This document shows, piece after piece, positions 52,318 through 60,481 of a DNA stretch of 64,000 bases (position 1 is its first letter; each line of letters starts with the position of its first letter). This DNA comes from Polyangia bacterium (lineage in GTDB: Bacteria; Myxococcota_A; Polyangia; Nannocystales; Nannocystaceae), in NCBI GenBank assembly GCA_030424595.1, contig JAUHWG010000041.1:1-64000 (forward strand). Reading direction: 5' to 3'. Below the pieces are notes generated by a model. That model was not told the origin of the DNA. It saw only the letters and a list, made by a program, of their open reading frames with translations, and searched no databases. The position numbers and the translations under genes are program-made.

Positions 52318-53028
52318 ATGCTCACCCACAGACCTGCAGATCAGCGCGGCGGCGGCCGCTTCGGCTGGCTCAACACCCGCCACACCTTCTCCTTCGCCAA
52401 CTACTTCGATCCGGCCCACATGGGCTTTCGCGCCCTGCGGGTGCTCAACGATGATCGCGTCACCCCGGGCGCCGGCTTTCCGACCCACTCGCACCGCGAC
52501 GCCGAGATCATCTCGTACGTCCTCGAAGGCGCCCTGGAGCACCGTGACAGCATGGGCAACGGCTCGGTGATCCGGCCCGGCGATGTCCAGCGGATGAGCG
52601 CCGGGACCGGGGTCAGCCACAGCGAGTTCAACGCCTCCAAGGAGGACGGGGTCCGCTTCCTCCAGATCTGGCTCCACCCCGCCGAGCGCGGGACCACGCC
52701 CGGCTACGAGCAGCGCCACTTCGCGCCCGAGCAGCGCCAAGGCGCCCTGCGCCTGCTCGTCTCCGGCGAGGGGCGCGAGGGCTCGGTCAGCGTCGGCCAG
52801 GACGTCGACCTCTACGGGACCCTGCTCGGCCCCGGACAGGAGGTCCGCCACAGGCTCGAGGCCGGGCGTCACGCCTGGGTCCAGATGGCCCGCGGCGAGG
52901 CTCGCCTCCTCGTCGGCGAGCAGGAGCTGCACCTCCGCGAGGGGGACGGCGCGTCGATCTCGGAGGAGAGCGGGCTCCACCTCATCGGCGAGGGCGACGC
53001 GGAAGTGCTCGTCTTCGACCTCGCTTAA
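52318..53028 (+). CDS. Pirin-family bicupin protein (YhhW-like)
   Basis: The 236-residue pirin starts at ATG 52318 with AAGGGAACAGG upstream. The N-terminal cupin has the iron-binding pattern FPTHSHRDAEIISYVLEGALEHRDSMGN (HxH..., landmark ~57-85) and GDVQRMSAGTGVSHSEFN. C-terminal cupin landmarks are LRLLVSGEGREGSVSV and HAWVQMARGEARL. Relatives are quercetin 2,3-dioxygenases or redox-sensing regulators. Probably in one transcript with the nitroreductase 85 bases downstream and under the divergent LysR protein, suggesting an oxidative or aromatic-compound response (inference). Confidence 0.93.
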   Translation: MLTHRPADQRGGGRFGWLNTRHTFSFANYFDPAHMGFRALRVLNDDRVTPGAGFPTHSHRDAEIISYVLEGALEHRDSMGNGSVIRPGDVQRMSAGTGVSHSEFNASKEDGVRFLQIWLHPAERGTTPGYEQRHFAPEQRQGALRLLVSGEGREGSVSVGQDVDLYGTLLGPGQEVRHRLEAGRHAWVQMARGEARLLVGEQELHLREGDGASISEESGLHLIGEGDAEVLVFDLA

Positions 53029-53113
53029 ACCCACCCTGACCGCCGACCCCCGGGATCGCCCCCTCCCAGCCCCGGCCGACACAGGCCGCCCGTGCTACCA
53101 GGACACACTGACC

Positions 53114-53722
53114 ATGGAAAACCCAGCGAACACCGAACTCAAGCTCCTCGATCTTCTCCGCACCCGCTACTCGCCGCGCGCCTTCGCCGATCGACCGGTC
53201 GACGCGGGGGACCTCGACCTCCTCTTTGAGGCCGCCCGCTGGGCCCCCTCCTGCTTCAACGAACAGCCCTGGCGGTTCATCGTCGCGACCCGGGAGGATC
53301 CCGAGGCGCACGCCACATTGAACGCGGGCTTGGCCGAGAGCAACCAGCTCTGGGCGAGCAAGGCTCCGGTGCTCCTCCTCTGCACGACCCGCTCGACCTT
53401 CGCGAAGAACGGCAAGCCGAACGCCCTCGCCGAGCATGATCTGGGCCTGGCGATGGGCAACCTCACCGCCCAGGCGACCGCGCTCGGCCTCTCGGTGCAC
53501 ATGATGGCCGGGATCAACCGTGACCAGCTCCGCGCGAGCTATGGGATCCCCGAGGACGTCGCGATCATCTGCGCCGCGGCGGTCGGCTACGCGGGCCCGG
53601 CGGACCTCCTACCGGAGGCGCTCGCCGAGCGTGAGCGAGCGCCGCGGGTCCGCAAGCCCCAGGCGGAGCTGGTCTTCTCCGGTCGTTGGGGCGCGCCCCG
53701 CTCGGTCGACGGCGACCGCTAG
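53114..53722 (+). CDS. Nitroreductase-family FMN oxidoreductase
   Basis: The 202-residue protein has RYSPRAFADRPVDAGDLDLL at the FMN site, ARWAPSCFNEQPWRFIVATR, LGLAMGNLTAQATALGLSVH and IPEDVAIICAAAVGYAG. It should use NAD(P)H to reduce nitro groups, quinones or similar compounds. It follows pirin in the same direction. Its TAG stop overlaps the stop of the convergent histidine-kinase gene by four bases (CTAG at 53719-53722), leaving no room for a terminator. Confidence 0.9.
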   Translation: MENPANTELKLLDLLRTRYSPRAFADRPVDAGDLDLLFEAARWAPSCFNEQPWRFIVATREDPEAHATLNAGLAESNQLWASKAPVLLLCTTRSTFAKNGKPNALAEHDLGLAMGNLTAQATALGLSVHMMAGINRDQLRASYGIPEDVAIICAAAVGYAGPADLLPEALAERERAPRVRKPQAELVFSGRWGAPRSVDGDR

Positions 53723-55053
53723 CACGGCTCTCGCGGCAGCGTCAGGGTGAAGGATGTGCCGACCCCGGGGGTCGACGCGACCTGGATCGACCCCCCCATC
53801 AGCGCCGCATAGTTGGCGCTGATCGTCAGCCCGAGTCCGGTGCCTCCGTAGCGGCGGGAGGTCGAGTCGGCCGCCTGGACGAAGGGCTCGAAGACCCGGG
53901 CGACCTCCTCTTCGCTCATGCCGATCCCGGAGTCCCTCACCTCGAGGAGCACCAGATCGTGCTCTGTCTCGATCGTGCCCCGGAGGGTGATCGTCCCCTC
54001 CTCGGTGAATTTGCAGGCGTTCCCCAGCAGGTTGAGGAGGATCTGGCGCAGCTTGGCGCAGTCACCGACGATCTCGCCGAGATCGCCCCTGATCTCCACC
54101 TCGAGGGCGTTGTCGTTGCGCTCGACGAGCGGGGCGATGATCGCCGCGACCTCCTCCAGCACCTCGGCGACCCGGTAGCGCTCGCGCATCAAGATGACCT
54201 TGCCGGCCTCGATCTTGGTGAGGTCGAGGACATCGTTGATCAGCGCCAAGAGGTGCTGACCGGAGCTCGAGATCCGCCGGAGGTCCCGCAGCGCGACCTC
54301 GTCGCCGTCGCCCTGCGCGTCCTCCTCGAGCATCTCGCTGTAGCCGATGATCGCGTTGAGCGGCGTCCTCAGCTCGTGGCTCATCGTCGCGAGGAAGTGG
54401 TCCTTCGCCTCCGTCGCCGCGATCGCCCGGTCACGCGCCTCGGCGAGCTCGGCGATCAGTTCTCGCTCACGCGCGGCGATCTGGAGGCGGTCGACCGCGT
54501 TGCCGAGGTGCTCGCCGACGCTGCGCAGGGTCGGCAGCCAGCGGTCTCGCCACTCGTAACGGTGGGGCACCCGGAGGAAGAGCAGCGCGACGCGGCGGCC
54601 CTGGGCCCGCAGGCTCAGGACGACCTCACCGTGGCCTGACCACCAATAGCGGAGGTCTCGACGCAGCGTCTCGCGACAGGCGACCTCGCCGAACTTCGCC
54701 TCGCCAGCGGAGCCGACGAGGATCAGCTGCTCGTCGCGGATCAGGTAGAGGATCGCCGTCGTGCACTCGAGGGCGCCGGCGTCGACCAAGGCCGCCGTCG
54801 CCGTGACCGCGAGCTCGCCAATATAGCGACAGGAGGCGACCGAACGATCGATCGCCTGCTGGAGCGCGACCTCCTCGGCCCGCCGGCGCAGCGCCTCCTC
54901 GACGGCCCTCGCCTCCTCCAGCTCGGCGACGAGCTCTGCCGCGCGGATGTTGGCGTCGGCGAGGTGGTCGACCATCGCCTCGAGCTCGCGGACACGGCGG
55001 GCGAGCGCGGCAGCATCGGTTTGAAGATCGATGCTGCCTCTACCCTCGTCCAC
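53719..55053 (-). CDS. Soluble sensor histidine kinase with GAF-like input domain
   Basis: The 444-residue kinase has no membrane helix. An N-terminal coiled coil (~8-68) leads to a GAF-like domain (~70-195) with Cys in VASCRYIG, LECTTAIL and EVACRETL. The HisKA motif follows, MSHELRTPLNAIIGYSEML (His ~225), then HATPase_c with LRQILLNLLGNACKFT, VRDSGIGMSEEEV and YGGTGLGLTIS. No receiver domain is attached, and no response regulator is adjacent. It is the third gene after tusA and dsrE2 (10-base gap), so its input could be linked to persulfide or redox state (inference). Confidence 0.9.
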   Translation of the reverse strand: MDEGRGSIDLQTDAAALARRVRELEAMVDHLADANIRAAELVAELEEARAVEEALRRRAEEVALQQAIDRSVASCRYIGELAVTATAALVDAGALECTTAILYLIRDEQLILVGSAGEAKFGEVACRETLRRDLRYWWSGHGEVVLSLRAQGRRVALLFLRVPHRYEWRDRWLPTLRSVGEHLGNAVDRLQIAARERELIAELAEARDRAIAATEAKDHFLATMSHELRTPLNAIIGYSEMLEEDAQGDGDEVALRDLRRISSSGQHLLALINDVLDLTKIEAGKVILMRERYRVAEVLEEVAAIIAPLVERNDNALEVEIRGDLGEIVGDCAKLRQILLNLLGNACKFTEEGTITLRGTIETEHDLVLLEVRDSGIGMSEEEVARVFEPFVQAADSTSRRYGGTGLGLTISANYAALMGGSIQVASTPGVGTSFTLTLPREPC

Positions 55054-55063
55054 GCCGGTTCTC

Positions 55064-55792
55064 CTATATGAAGAGTGTCACCTTGGAGTCGATCGCGTCG
55101 CCCAGGTAGGTGACGACCCCGCCGTACTCCAGCTCGTCGATCAGCTCCTCCCGGCGGATCCCCATCACCCCCATCGCCATCTGGCAGGCGACCATCTTCA
55201 CGCCCATCTCCCGGGCGAGACCGATCAGATCGGGGAGGCTCTCGACGTTGTGCTTGCGCATCAAGCTGCGGAAGAGCGCCGGGCCCATCCCCAACATGTT
55301 CATCCGTGAGGTCCCGAGGGCGGACGCGCCCCCCGGCAGCATCGCCGCGAGCATCCGCTCGGGCAGCGACTTGTCGGCGTAGATGGTCTTCTTCTTGAGC
55401 CCCGTCAGGCCCCAGAAGGTGAAGTACATCGACACCTCGCAGCCCATCGCGATCGCCCCGGTGGCGATGATGAAGGCCGAGATCAGCCGGTCCATGTCGC
55501 CGCTGAAGACGAGGATGCTGACCTGCTCCAGCGCCCCCTTGGCCTCGACTGCCTCGAGGCGCGCCTGGGCGTCGCTGATCAGCCCCTCGAGCGCGTGGAC
55601 GCGGGCGACCAGCTGAGCGTCGAGCTTGCCGGCGCTCGTCGCCTCGACGGCCGCGCCGAGGCGGGCCTCGACGGCCGCCTCGACCCTCGCCTCGACCCTC
55701 GCCTCGATCAGCGCTTCGATCTCACGGCGCAGCGCCGGGTCCACGCCCGCAAGCCCTGCGCCAGTCCCCTCTCCTGTCTCGTCGCTAGTCAT
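55064..55792 (-). CDS. DsrE2-family sulfur-transfer protein with coiled-coil N-terminus
   Basis: The 242-residue protein starts with ~80 residues of Ala/Glu/Arg coiled coil containing repeated EARVEARVEAAVEAR-like heptads. The DsrE/DsrF-like domain (~90-242) follows: VSILVFSGDMDRLISAFIIATGAIAMG, MYFTFWGLTGL and the Cys motif ACQMAMGVMGI. DsrE2 proteins pass or hold persulfide sulfur and may sit at the membrane. TusA is encoded three bases upstream, its usual partner. Operon with the histidine kinase downstream. Confidence 0.88.
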   Translation of the reverse strand: MTSDETGEGTGAGLAGVDPALRREIEALIEARVEARVEAAVEARLGAAVEATSAGKLDAQLVARVHALEGLISDAQARLEAVEAKGALEQVSILVFSGDMDRLISAFIIATGAIAMGCEVSMYFTFWGLTGLKKKTIYADKSLPERMLAAMLPGGASALGTSRMNMLGMGPALFRSLMRKHNVESLPDLIGLAREMGVKMVACQMAMGVMGIRREELIDELEYGGVVTYLGDAIDSKVTLFI

Positions 55793-55795
55793 CGG

Positions 55796-56026
55796 TCACG
55801 AGTTCTTGGTCACGACGGCCCGCTGGAGGCGGCCCTCTGGGTTTTCAAAGGAGTCCACCCGATGCCCGAAGCGCCTCACCCAAGCTTCCAGGTCGGCGCG
55901 AAAGGCCGGATCATCGGCGAGGATCGTGATCACGTCCCCCGCGGTCAGCTTGCGCATCGCCTGGCTTAGCCGGACGATCGGCATCGGACAGTTGAGGCCC
56001 CTACAGTCGAGCTCGTGTGTAGCCAT
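55796..56026 (-). CDS. tusA: TusA-family sulfur carrier protein
   Basis: ATG 56026 gives the compact 76-residue fold MATHELDCRGLNCPMPIVRL with the sulfur-carrying Cys in CPMP (Cys13), then LTAGDVITILADDPAF. The longer upstream frame is not credible. TusA relays persulfide sulfur from a desulfurase to acceptors such as DsrE. It is the first gene of the tusA-dsrE2-kinase operon. Confidence 0.93.
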   Translation of the reverse strand: MATHELDCRGLNCPMPIVRLSQAMRKLTAGDVITILADDPAFRADLEAWVRRFGHRVDSFENPEGRLQRAVVTKNS

Positions 56027-56487
56027 ACCAACCAGCGACGCTACGGTAGCACAGCGCAACACTGGCGCCGCCGCGGGAGACCGCCCGCTTTCGCACTCGG
56101 CCTGGTCCCCCCGCTCAGCCGTTCCCGTCGAGCCCTCTCCCGGTAGAACGCTGTGATGTCGTCGTCCGCTGGGGGCGAGCACCCGCACCTAGCCTCGACC
56201 TCGACCTCGACCCCATCAACACCTCGGCTCCTCGCATACCCGCAGAGCGCGGGCTGGCGATCCGCGCGCGATCATCGACATGGCGCCCCCCCAGCTCCCA
56301 GGCCTCGACGACCGTCGAGCCATCGCGCGAACGCCCCTGGGAAACCTGCGAAAACCGGCAAAAACCCCCGACTCCAGCGTTCCACCCCCTCAGGAGCGCT
56401 TCCGCTCCTGGGCTCGCATTTTTTCTCTCAGCGTGGTGACACTTGCGGCGCGCGCCGGTGTTTCACCGGATGTAGCGAGGGCACAGC
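56027..56487. other. 461-base divergent region upstream of the sigma-caspase operon
   Basis: This region lies between tusA (minus) and the sigma-factor gene (plus) and should hold both promoters. It contains a hairpin and T tract listed separately. A-rich patches at 56349-56365 may be promoter elements. The 56153-56614 plus frame overlaps the sigma gene out of frame and is not credible. Confidence 0.5.
56391..56424 (+). terminator. Hairpin and T6 tract in the leader of the sigma-factor gene
   Basis: CAGGAGCG (56391-56398) pairs perfectly with CGCTCCTG (56403-56410) around a CTTC loop. Six T residues follow at 56419-56424. The eight-base gap before the T run is longer than in standard terminators. 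It lies 64 bases upstream of the sigma gene in the same direction, so it could be an attenuator or the end of an upstream transcript. Confidence 0.4.
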
Positions 56488-57003
56488 GTGGCCATCGACG
56501 TCGAAGAATCCTACCGCCGCTATGGACCCATGGTCCTCCGACGATGCCGCCGACTCCTCCATGACGAGGCGCTCGCCATCGACACGATGCATGACGTCTT
56601 CGTCAACCTCCTGATCCATCACAAGCGCCTCGAGGATCGGGGGGTCTCGAGCTTGCTCTACCGCATCGCCACCAACCTCTCGCTCAACAAGATCCGCAGC
56701 CGCGCACGCCACCCTGAAGACCCGAGCACTGAAGTTCTCATGAAGATCGCTGACGCCACCCGCACCGAGGAGATCACCCACGCGCGCTCGCTCCTGAGCC
56801 GCGCCCTCGGCAAGGAGCCGGTCTCGACCGCGACGATCGCGGTCCTGCACCTGCACGACGGGCTGACCCTGCAGGAGGTCGCCGACACCGTCGGCCTCTC
56901 GGTCTCCGGCGTCCGCAAGCGCCTGCGCAAGCTCAAGGGGCTGCTCGTCGAGCTCGAAGCCGCGGACCGTCGAGAGACGCAGGAGAAGGGCGAGGCAGCG
57001 TGA
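56488..57003 (+). CDS. ECF-like RNA polymerase sigma factor
   Basis: GTG 56488 has GAGGG seven bases upstream. The 171-residue protein has sigma region 2 (RRYGPMVLRRCRRLL, IDTMHDVFVNLL, YRIATNLSLNKIRSR) and region 4 (TATIAVLHLHDGLTLQEVAD, VGLSVSGVRKRLRKLKG). No region 3, as in ECF sigmas. The next two genes are coupled to it and encode a membrane DUF4384 protein and a caspase-like protein, so the sigma factor and its putative regulator are linked to protease output. Confidence 0.92.
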   Translation: MAIDVEESYRRYGPMVLRRCRRLLHDEALAIDTMHDVFVNLLIHHKRLEDRGVSSLLYRIATNLSLNKIRSRARHPEDPSTEVLMKIADATRTEEITHARSLLSRALGKEPVSTATIAVLHLHDGLTLQEVADTVGLSVSGVRKRLRKLKGLLVELEAADRRETQEKGEAA

Positions 57004-57896
57004 TGACCCATACGACCAACACCTCCCGCGTCCAGCTCCAGCTGGAGCGGCTCGCCCTCGGCGAGCTGACCCCCCGCGAAGAGGCCGCGCTCCGCGAGAG
57101 GATGCGCGCGCTGGGGCTCGACCCCGACGAGCAGCTCGCGGCCCTCCACGCCTCGAACGAGTCGATCCTCGCCGCCCACTCGCCGCAGCGGGCCGCGGCG
57201 GTCATCGAGCGACGTCTCGCCGACGCGAAGGCCAAGCGTCGCTCAGCGTGGTGGATGGCCGCCCCTGCCGTCGCCGCGACCGCGGTCATCCTCCTCCTGA
57301 TCCGCGGCCCAGGCGGGCCTGACGATCCGACAGGCGAGGGCCTGCCGACCCTCAGCGGCCTCACCTCAGGGGCTGGGACCGGCGAGGCAGAGGACCCCAC
57401 CGGCGACGGGATCCGGCTCAAGGGGACCGAGTCCCGCCTCGTGCTCCACCGCCAGATCGAGGCGAACGACGGCCAAGCCGAGCGCCTCCGTGAGGGACAG
57501 ACGGTCTCCGAGGGAGATGTCCTTCAGGTCAGCTATATCGCGGCGGGCGCGACCCACGGGGTCATCGTCTCGATCGACGGCCGCGGGGTCACGACCCTCC
57601 ACTACCCGCCGCCGCAGGAACCGCCGACATCGACCCGCCTGGAGCAGGGCGCCGCGATCCCGCTCAGCAGCGCCTACGAGCTCGACGACGCGCCCTCCTT
57701 TGAGCGCTTCTTCTTCGTCACCTCCGAGGGGCCGGCGCCGCTGAGCGCCGAGATCGTGACCCGCGCGGCCGAGTCGCTCGCAGCGTCGCCGACCGCGGCC
57801 AGGAGCGCACCGCTCGCGCTCCCGCCGGAGCTGAGCCAGCGAGCGTTCCTCCTCGAAAAATCCCAGCGACGAGAGAGGGTCGGGAGCCCACAATGA
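57003..57896 (+). CDS. Membrane protein with DUF4384 domain, putative anti-sigma factor
   Basis: ATG 57003 overlaps the sigma-factor stop by one base (TGATG); GTG 57000 in frame would add one residue. The ~297-residue product has a short helical cytoplasmic part (LQLERLALGELTPREEAALRER), one membrane helix (~84-102) and a Gly/Asp linker. A periplasmic DUF4384-like domain follows: ESRLVLHRQ, VSEGDVLQVSYIAAGATHGV, SIDGRGVTTLHYP, FERFFFVTSEGPAPLS. The topology matches anti-sigma factors, but the N-terminus lacks a zinc-binding HxxxCxxC. The ATGA overlap with the caspase gene suggests joint function. Confidence 0.75.
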   Translation: MTHTTNTSRVQLQLERLALGELTPREEAALRERMRALGLDPDEQLAALHASNESILAAHSPQRAAAVIERRLADAKAKRRSAWWMAAPAVAATAVILLLIRGPGGPDDPTGEGLPTLSGLTSGAGTGEAEDPTGDGIRLKGTESRLVLHRQIEANDGQAERLREGQTVSEGDVLQVSYIAAGATHGVIVSIDGRGVTTLHYPPPQEPPTSTRLEQGAAIPLSSAYELDDAPSFERFFFVTSEGPAPLSAEIVTRAAESLAASPTAARSAPLALPPELSQRAFLLEKSQRRERVGSPQ

Positions 57897-60070
57897 GCCC
57901 GACGATGCGCACCGCCACGCCGCACCGCCGCCGTAGGTTCGCCCTCGGCGGCGGCCTCGTGCTCGCGGCCCTCGCCGCGCTGATGCCGGCGCAGAGCGTC
58001 GCCGCCCCGACCCCCCTCACACCGGCCCAGCTCAAGGGTACGCGCCGGATCGCCTTCGTCATCGGCGTCAACGATGGCGGCCGCGAGCGGGCCCGGCTGC
58101 GCTACGCCGGCAGCGACGCCAAGGCGCTCTCAAAGGTCCTCTCCGAGCTCGGCGGCGTCGCCCACGAGGATCGGCTGATCCTCGACGACCCCGACGTCAA
58201 CGGCCTGCGCCGCGGCTTCGAGAAGGTCGCCGACAAGGTCCGCGCCGCCCAGGCCCAGGGCGACCGGGTCGAGCTCCTCTTCTACTACTCGGGCCACTCC
58301 GACGAGACCGGCCTCCTCATCGGCGAGGAGCTGGTCGGCTACCGCCAGCTCCGCGAGATGATCGACGCCCTCCCGGCGGACGTCCGGATCGCGATCCTTG
58401 ACTCCTGCGCCTCGGGGGCCTTCACCCGGCTCAAGGGCGGCACCAAGCGCGAGCCTTTCCTCGTCGGCGGCCCCACCGTCAAAGGACACGCCTTCCTGAC
58501 CTCCAGCTCCGCCGACGAGGCCGCCCAGGAGTCCGACCGGATCCGCGGCTCCTTCTTCACCCACTACCTAGTCACCGGCCTCCGCGGCGCCGCCGACATC
58601 AACCGCGACCACCTCGTCACCCTCAACGAGGCCTATCAGTTCGCCTTTGACGAGACCCTCGCGCGGACCGAGGGGACCCGCGGCGGCCCGCAGCACGCAG
58701 CCTACGAGATCCAGCTCGCCGGCAGCGGCGACCTGGTGATGACCGATCTGCGCCAGTCCACCGCGACGGTCGAGCTCGCCGCCGACATCGGCGGTCGGGT
58801 GTTTATCCGCGACCAGCACGGCAACCTCGAGGCGGAGCTCCACAAGCCCAAGGGCGCCGGCACCGTCGCGCTCGCCCTCGAGCCCGGCAACTACCGGATC
58901 ACCGTCGACGACGGGAAGAAGGTCTGGCGGGCGAGCCTCCGGGTCGCCGACGGCGACGCGGCCATCCTCAGCTCCGGCGACCTCAAGGTGATCGAGGCGG
59001 AGCGGACGACCCTCCGCGGCGACAGGCCAGCGACGCCCGACGAGCCCGAGGAGGAGCCGGTCAAGCTCGTCCCCTTCAACATCGGCCTGACCCCGGCGCT
59101 CTCGACCAACGCGGAGCACGCCCCCGCTGCCATCAAGAACCGGGGCTCGATCTCCTTCGGCTACAACAGGGTCGCGGAGATCGGCGGTGCCGACGTCGCC
59201 CTCGGCGCGAGCACGATCACCACCCGCCTCGAGGGGGTCCAGCTCGCCGGCGGCGCTGTCCGCTTGGAGGGCGGCGGCTACGGCCTCCAGGGCGCCGCCG
59301 GCCTGACCCTCGTCGAGGAGCCCTTCGTCGGGCTCCAGTGGTCAGCGATCGCCAACACCTCCAAGACCTATCTGCGCGGCGCGCAGATGACCGGCCTCTT
59401 CAACTACGCGAACCATCTCCGAGGGGCTCAGCTCGGAGCGATCGCCAACCATGCCAACGACGCGGTCGGCCTCCAGGTCGGCCTGGTCAACACCAGCGGC
59501 CTCCTCCAGGGGGCCTCCTTCGGCCTCATCAACGTCACCCGCGGCCGCGTCGACGGCCTCCAGTTCGGCCTCGTCAACTTCGCCGACGACGCCGACGTGT
59601 CGATCGCCCTCCTCCCGATCTCACGCAAGGGCGGCGTTCACCTCGACGTCTTCACCTCGGATCTCGCGGCGGTCAACGTCGGCCTGCGGCTCGCGTCGCG
59701 TCGCACCTATACGATCGTCACCGCCGGCATCCACCCGGTCGGACCCGGCACCAGCTGGATGCTCGGCTTGGGCCTCGGCGGTCGCATCCGCCCGACCGAG
59801 AAGATCTTCATCGACATCGACAACATCGTCTATGCGATCGAGCCCGGGCTCAACCAACCCCTGGTCACCCCGAAGCTCGCCGACTCGCTGCGCCTGATGC
59901 TCGGCTGGCAGCCCCACAAGCGCTTCTCGATCTACGGCGGGCCGACCCTCAACGTCGCCTTGGACGTTGAACAGAAGGGCGGCCAGTTCCGCCCGGGCTA
60001 CAACTACGCCTCGTACAGCGACGACACGATCACGGCCTGGCCGGGCTTCGTCTTCGGCGTGAGCATCTGA
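57893..60070 (+). CDS. Secreted caspase-like (C14) protein with LA_2272-like surface-repeat C-terminus
   Basis: The 725-residue product has a signal peptide (LVLAALAALMPAQSVAA). A caspase-like domain (~50-260) shows the dyad His135 in FYYSGHSDETG and Cys172 in AILDSCASGAF, with YAGSDAKALSKVL upstream. A PEGA-like beta segment follows (~295-380). The C-terminal half then has repeated GLQVGLVNTSG, GASFGLINVTRG and GLQFGLVNFAD units of the LA_2272 surface-repeat type and barrel-like strands to the end (GFVFGVSI). Protease and outer-membrane-like domain are fused in one chain. Last gene of the sigma-DUF4384-caspase operon. Likely faces the periplasm or surface. Confidence 0.85.
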   Translation: MSPTMRTATPHRRRRFALGGGLVLAALAALMPAQSVAAPTPLTPAQLKGTRRIAFVIGVNDGGRERARLRYAGSDAKALSKVLSELGGVAHEDRLILDDPDVNGLRRGFEKVADKVRAAQAQGDRVELLFYYSGHSDETGLLIGEELVGYRQLREMIDALPADVRIAILDSCASGAFTRLKGGTKREPFLVGGPTVKGHAFLTSSSADEAAQESDRIRGSFFTHYLVTGLRGAADINRDHLVTLNEAYQFAFDETLARTEGTRGGPQHAAYEIQLAGSGDLVMTDLRQSTATVELAADIGGRVFIRDQHGNLEAELHKPKGAGTVALALEPGNYRITVDDGKKVWRASLRVADGDAAILSSGDLKVIEAERTTLRGDRPATPDEPEEEPVKLVPFNIGLTPALSTNAEHAPAAIKNRGSISFGYNRVAEIGGADVALGASTITTRLEGVQLAGGAVRLEGGGYGLQGAAGLTLVEEPFVGLQWSAIANTSKTYLRGAQMTGLFNYANHLRGAQLGAIANHANDAVGLQVGLVNTSGLLQGASFGLINVTRGRVDGLQFGLVNFADDADVSIALLPISRKGGVHLDVFTSDLAAVNVGLRLASRRTYTIVTAGIHPVGPGTSWMLGLGLGGRIRPTEKIFIDIDNIVYAIEPGLNQPLVTPKLADSLRLMLGWQPHKRFSIYGGPTLNVALDVEQKGGQFRPGYNYASYSDDTITAWPGFVFGVSI

Positions 60071-60481
60071 TCCGCGCCCAGGCTGGGAGCGACGCCCCCA
60101 TTCTCCTACGTCTGCACGCCGGTGCTGACCGCTCTCTTTGACCGCAGGGCTTCCCCGTAGGAGCGCCGGCGCCTCGGTCATCCGCGCTCTCGTCTTCGTG
60201 ACAGCACCTCTCCCCGTGAGCGCGGCCTCCCCTCTCGGTGGTAGGCCTCGACCTTCTGCGCTCCCGAGGCGCGCCGCTCTAGCACGCGGCTTCGCCTGTT
60301 GGAGCCACGCTCAACCATCCGCGAGCTCGTGCTCCTGGCAGCGCCCTCTCGGCGCGCCTCGGATGTCGACGGTAGCCGCAGAGAGCGTCTCGCCAGTTCT
60401 CGCAGGGCTTCTGGTGACACATCCGCCGCGCTTCGGTGTTGGAAGGGAAGAAGCCTGTCTGAACCTCGGCTCGACCCGACC
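60071..60481. other. 411-base gap after the caspase operon
   Basis: Reading frames here are Arg/Ser/Pro-rich with no signals, and no clear terminator hairpin with a T run follows the caspase gene. It probably holds the promoter of the next operon. The plus frame from 60299 is continuous with the lipoprotein gene but the true start is later. Confidence 0.5.
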
